A DNA stretch of 64,000 bases from an uncultured Bacteroidales bacterium (GTDB lineage Bacteria; Bacteroidota; Bacteroidia; Bacteroidales; WCHB1-69): positions 1-64,000 of the forward strand of contig ONCM01000013.1 of assembly GCA_900316305.1 (NCBI GenBank). The letters run 5' to 3'. Positions within the stretch are counted from its first letter, which is position 1, and each line of letters opens with the position of its first letter. The notes below the pieces were generated by a model, which saw only the letters and a program-made list of their open reading frames with translations, did no database searches and was not told the origin of the DNA. Made by a program: the position numbers and the translations under genes. Positions 61,569-64,000 of this stretch are shown here, in pieces.

Positions 61569-62939
61569 ATGTTATTTAAGAACGCTTTTGAACAGCAACC
61601 TTCTCTGCGATACGTATATGAAAATATGCGGTTCGACTCCGGTTTGGGCCGTCAGTACCTGCTGAATCTGCCTTTTCAGACGGATGCCACCGCTCTCGCT
61701 GCCGAATTCGACCAGCTGGAGGCCGTGATTGCCCTCAGTCAGGACGAAAACTGCCGTCCCACGCTCTCTCATCTCCGTCAGCAGATCCACCAACTCAACA
61801 ACATCGCCCCCACCCTGCTCGCGCTCGCCAACGGAGCCGTACTCGACGATGTTCAACTCTTTGAGATAAAGAAAACGGCCATTTTGACGAAAGTGATTGC
61901 TCAGGACGTGGAGAATTTGGAAATCTCATGGTTGCAATACGCACCCATGGACGAGGTGATTGCCATTTTGGATCCGGAGCATACGCATATCCCGCATTTC
62001 TACGTCTATTCCGCTTACGATGAAGACTTGGCTTGTCTGCGCGAGAAGATCAAAGCGGCCGGGGATTCGCAGGAGGCGGAGACATATCGTTTTCAGGCCC
62101 AGAAGATTGAGGATCAGTTACGGGCAAAACTCAGCGACCAGCTACGGCCTCATCAGGAGGCGTTGTCCAACAACCTGCGGAACACCGCACGGCTGGACCT
62201 GCTCATCGCCAAGTCAAGATTGGCTGCGGAGTGGCATGCCTGCAAACCCGTCATTGGCGACCGACACGTGCTCACCGACATCATCAACCCGGAAATTGCG
62301 GCGGCACTGGCGGTGAAAGGCCGTAACTTCCAGCCCGTCAGCATCTCCTTCGGGCGCGAAACCGTCCTCATCACGGGCGCGAACATGGCCGGCAAGTCGG
62401 TGCTGCTACAGACGGTAGCCCTCGCGCAGTACCTGTTCCAGTTCGGATTCTTCCTGCCAGCCGAAGCGGCGACGCTGCCCGTCGTGGACGAGGTCATCAC
62501 CAGCATCGGCGACCGGCAGTCGGCCCTTAGCGGTTTGTCCTCCTTCGCCGTCGAAGTGCTCACCATCGACCGCATCATCAAGACCGCCCGCGAAGGTAAG
62601 CGCGTGCTCGCCCTTGTGGATGAGCTCGCCCGCACCACCAACCCCGACGAAGGCAAACGGATGGTCAACGGATTCATCCGCCTCAGTCGCAAACTATCGC
62701 TGACGGCCATCGTGACCACCCACTACAGCGGTCTCGATGTCGATTGCCGACGGATGCGTGTCAAAGGGCTCCAGATCCCTGACGGCATCAACTCGCTCAG
62801 TATCGGACACATAGCCGACTATATGGACTACTCCCTCGTCGAAACGCACAACGACGACGTTCCTAAAGAGGCGTTCACCATTGCCCGACTGCTGCGTGTG
62901 GATGACGAGTTCCTGACCGAGTGCGGATCCACCGAATAA
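61569..62939 (+). CDS. MutS-like ATPase, short form
   Basis: 456 residues. The C-terminal half is a MutS ATPase: Walker A VLITGANMAGKSVLLQTVAL, the signature-helix region SALSGLSSFAVEV, Walker B VLALVDELARTTNPDEG and the HYSGLD switch. The N-terminal half lacks the mismatch-binding domain of true MutS. Short MutS relatives include KamC, the reactivase ATPase of lysine 5,6-aminomutase, which is known in lysine-fermenting Bacteroidales; this could be it or another MutS-like protein. No lysine fermentation genes are visible to decide. Confidence 0.75.
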   Translation: MLFKNAFEQQPSLRYVYENMRFDSGLGRQYLLNLPFQTDATALAAEFDQLEAVIALSQDENCRPTLSHLRQQIHQLNNIAPTLLALANGAVLDDVQLFEIKKTAILTKVIAQDVENLEISWLQYAPMDEVIAILDPEHTHIPHFYVYSAYDEDLACLREKIKAAGDSQEAETYRFQAQKIEDQLRAKLSDQLRPHQEALSNNLRNTARLDLLIAKSRLAAEWHACKPVIGDRHVLTDIINPEIAAALAVKGRNFQPVSISFGRETVLITGANMAGKSVLLQTVALAQYLFQFGFFLPAEAATLPVVDEVITSIGDRQSALSGLSSFAVEVLTIDRIIKTAREGKRVLALVDELARTTNPDEGKRMVNGFIRLSRKLSLTAIVTTHYSGLDVDCRRMRVKGLQIPDGINSLSIGHIADYMDYSLVETHNDDVPKEAFTIARLLRVDDEFLTECGSTE

Positions 62940-62962
62940 CGAACGAACCTCGAAAAAAAATG

Positions 62963-62970
62963 TATTTTTG
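62963..62970 (+). promoter_or_regulatory. -7 box TATTTTTG
   Basis: Exact consensus match upstream of the HdrC-like gene; the 8-bp array follows it. Confidence 0.7.
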
Positions 62971-62979
62971 CGCTCTTTT

Positions 62980-63050
62980 GTAAAGCTTAAAAGCTTAAAA
63001 GCTTAAAAGCTTACAAGCTTACAAGCTTACAAGATTACAAGATTAAAGAT
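62980..63050. repeat. 8-bp tandem array, AAAAGCTT/ACAAGCTT type
   Basis: Units of period 8: AAAAGCTT several times, ACAAGCTT twice, ACAAGATT twice, drifting to AAAGATT of period 7. The leader of the HdrC-like operon. Confidence 0.85.
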
Positions 63051-63086
63051 TAAAGGTTAATGGTCAACAGTCAATGTTAATGTAAG

Positions 63087-63428
63087 ATGGCAGATTTTGG
63101 ATTTAAGATAAAACAGACACGCTCTTTCAACCTGAGTCAGGCGGACTTGCGCAAGGCGGACCGTCTGTTGGAAGAGGTTCCCTCATACCGTTTGTGCATC
63201 GGGTGCGGCGGCTGCACGGCCACCTGCTCGGCTCGGCAGTTCACGGACTTCGACATCCGGAAAGTGCACAACACCTTCCGTCGCGGACAGTACGACAAAC
63301 TCGCCGACGAACTTCGCAAATGCATGTTGTGCGGGAAATGCACCCTCGTGTGCCCGCGCGGCGTGAACCTTCGCTCCCTGATCATCAATATGCGCCAATT
63401 GTTAACCCCCTCTAACGAAACTTTCTAA
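63087..63428 (+). CDS. 4Fe-4S dicluster protein, HdrC-like
   Basis: 113 residues. Two cysteine clusters, CIGCGGCTATC and CMLCGKCTLVCPRG, bind two 4Fe-4S centres, as in the C subunit of heterodisulfide reductase and related electron-transfer complexes. Cytoplasmic small subunit. The next gene (membrane b-type subunit) is 3 bp away, which supports a membrane redox complex. Electron donor unknown. Confidence 0.85.
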   Translation: MADFGFKIKQTRSFNLSQADLRKADRLLEEVPSYRLCIGCGGCTATCSARQFTDFDIRKVHNTFRRGQYDKLADELRKCMLCGKCTLVCPRGVNLRSLIINMRQLLTPSNETF

Positions 63429-63431
63429 ACT

Positions 63432-64000
63432 ATGGCAAACTTCCATCCTTTCGTCGTACCTTTCGTGTTTGGCGCTCTCGCCCTCTTTGTCATTTGCGGC
63501 TACAAATACGTCCGCTGGATCAAACAATTTGACCGCAAACAGCAGAAACTCATCAAGAAAAACATGTTCTCCACGCGGATTTTCCCCGCAATCAAGGAGA
63601 TGTTCAACGAATGTCTGCTGCACCTGCGCATCACCAAGAAAAATTGGCGGTTAGGCTATATGCACCGCAGCATCGCCTTCGGTTGGTTCCTGCTCATCGT
63701 GGTGGGCGCCATTGAGAGCCGCATCGGCATCAAGGGACCGTTCCACTTCTGGTGCGCCATCTTTTACCGCTTCTTCCACCATAACCCGCCCGTCAACGGC
63801 ACCGAGGTGTTCTTCACCCAGCTCATGGATCTGATCCTGCTTTACGTGCTTTCGGGTATTTTCCTTGCTTTTGTCAAGAAGATTCACTCCCGCGTCCTCG
63901 GCATGAAGCGCACCACGAAGCACACCGTGATGGACACGACCGTCAAGATTGCATTGTGGGCCATCTTCCCGCTGCGGCTCCTGAGCGAGGCCGTCACCGC
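63432..64000 (+). CDS. membrane subunit of Hdr-like redox complex, partial
   Basis: Open from ATG 63432 to the window end (189 codons). Three membrane segments are visible so far: VVPFVFGALALFVICG, FGWFLLIVVGAI and LMDLILLYVLSGIFLAF. A further helix begins near the end (IALWAIFPLRLLSEAV). Its His residues near the helices (MHRSIAFGWF) are candidate haem b ligands as in NarI/HdrE-like proteins. In this phylum such proteins usually continue into an (Fe-S)-binding CCG domain after the window. Confidence 0.8.
   Translation, partial: MANFHPFVVPFVFGALALFVICGYKYVRWIKQFDRKQQKLIKKNMFSTRIFPAIKEMFNECLLHLRITKKNWRLGYMHRSIAFGWFLLIVVGAIESRIGIKGPFHFWCAIFYRFFHHNPPVNGTEVFFTQLMDLILLYVLSGIFLAFVKKIHSRVLGMKRTTKHTVMDTTVKIALWAIFPLRLLSEAVT

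Overview
This window reads as a chromosomal piece of a Bacteroidales-type member of the Bacteroidota. Evidence: nearly every promoter is a TAnnTTTG -7 box with no obvious Shine-Dalgarno; several products are phylum-typical (DUF4301, DUF3822, DUF4296, DUF5683, DUF3276/PUR-alpha-like, PorV/PorQ family, a type IX secretion C-terminal tail, a small AURKAIP1/COX24-like basic protein); and the order lepB-dapB-DUF5683-parB-parA is one I associate with this phylum. Base composition of genes is balanced to slightly GC-rich, with AT-rich spacers.

Layout. 1-9.4 kb (+): end of a DUF4301 gene, a TonB-like protein, a polysaccharide flippase, a membrane protein, a frameshifted beta-propeller gene, a T9SS cargo protein and a secreted BNR-type protein. 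9.4-13.7 kb: an internally deleted RNase Z gene and three tandem family-4 glycosyltransferase paralogues; a fossil fragment of a fourth lies at 7.1 kb. 13.7-21.5 kb: rsgA, an XRE regulator, a long AT-rich spacer with a DnaA box, then DUF486, folK, a deoxynucleoside kinase, DUF3822, rsmD, pth, a beta-barrel protein and tRNA-Val. 21.9-32.6 kb (-): an aspartic protease with PDZ, lepB, dapB, DUF5683, parB, parA, DUF3276, yidC and a Sel1/TPR protein. 32.7-40.7 kb: greA-like, a disrupted mfd, a REP-associated tyrosine transposase with flanking inverted repeats, a nucleoid-associated protein and a THUMP-like methyltransferase. 40.7-54.2 kb (-): DUF2520, a nucleoside kinase, a DNA/RNA nuclease, recX, rng, HU, deoC, PorV-like, an RlmL-like methyltransferase, a polyprenol-phosphate mannosyltransferase, an EEP-fold protein, a VWA lipoprotein and asd. 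54.2-64 kb: a lamin-tail T9SS protein, an MBL hydrolase, clpB, a CCA-adding enzyme, a DUF4296 lipoprotein, a MutS-like ATPase and the start of an HdrC-like Fe-S operon.

Most genes are housekeeping. The unusual content is in the spacers. (1) Almost every large spacer carries a short tandem array with a 7-bp period, using a different heptamer family each time; many arrays run into the 3' end of the neighbouring gene and supply its stop codon. (2) A related set is built on CGATGAA and supplies both start and stop codons. (3) A 28-30 bp palindrome (TGTAGAGACG or TGTAGGGGCG ends) occurs inside two coding regions in frame and over two stop codons. (4) A two-hairpin unit occurs three times with a covarying stem and a conserved GNA triloop. 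(5) A RAYT transposase with an apparent C-terminal Rossmann/DprA-like extension sits between 34-bp inverted repeats. Three genes (propeller, rnz, mfd) are disrupted, either true decay or assembly errors. All functional calls are from reading the translations; no database search was run.
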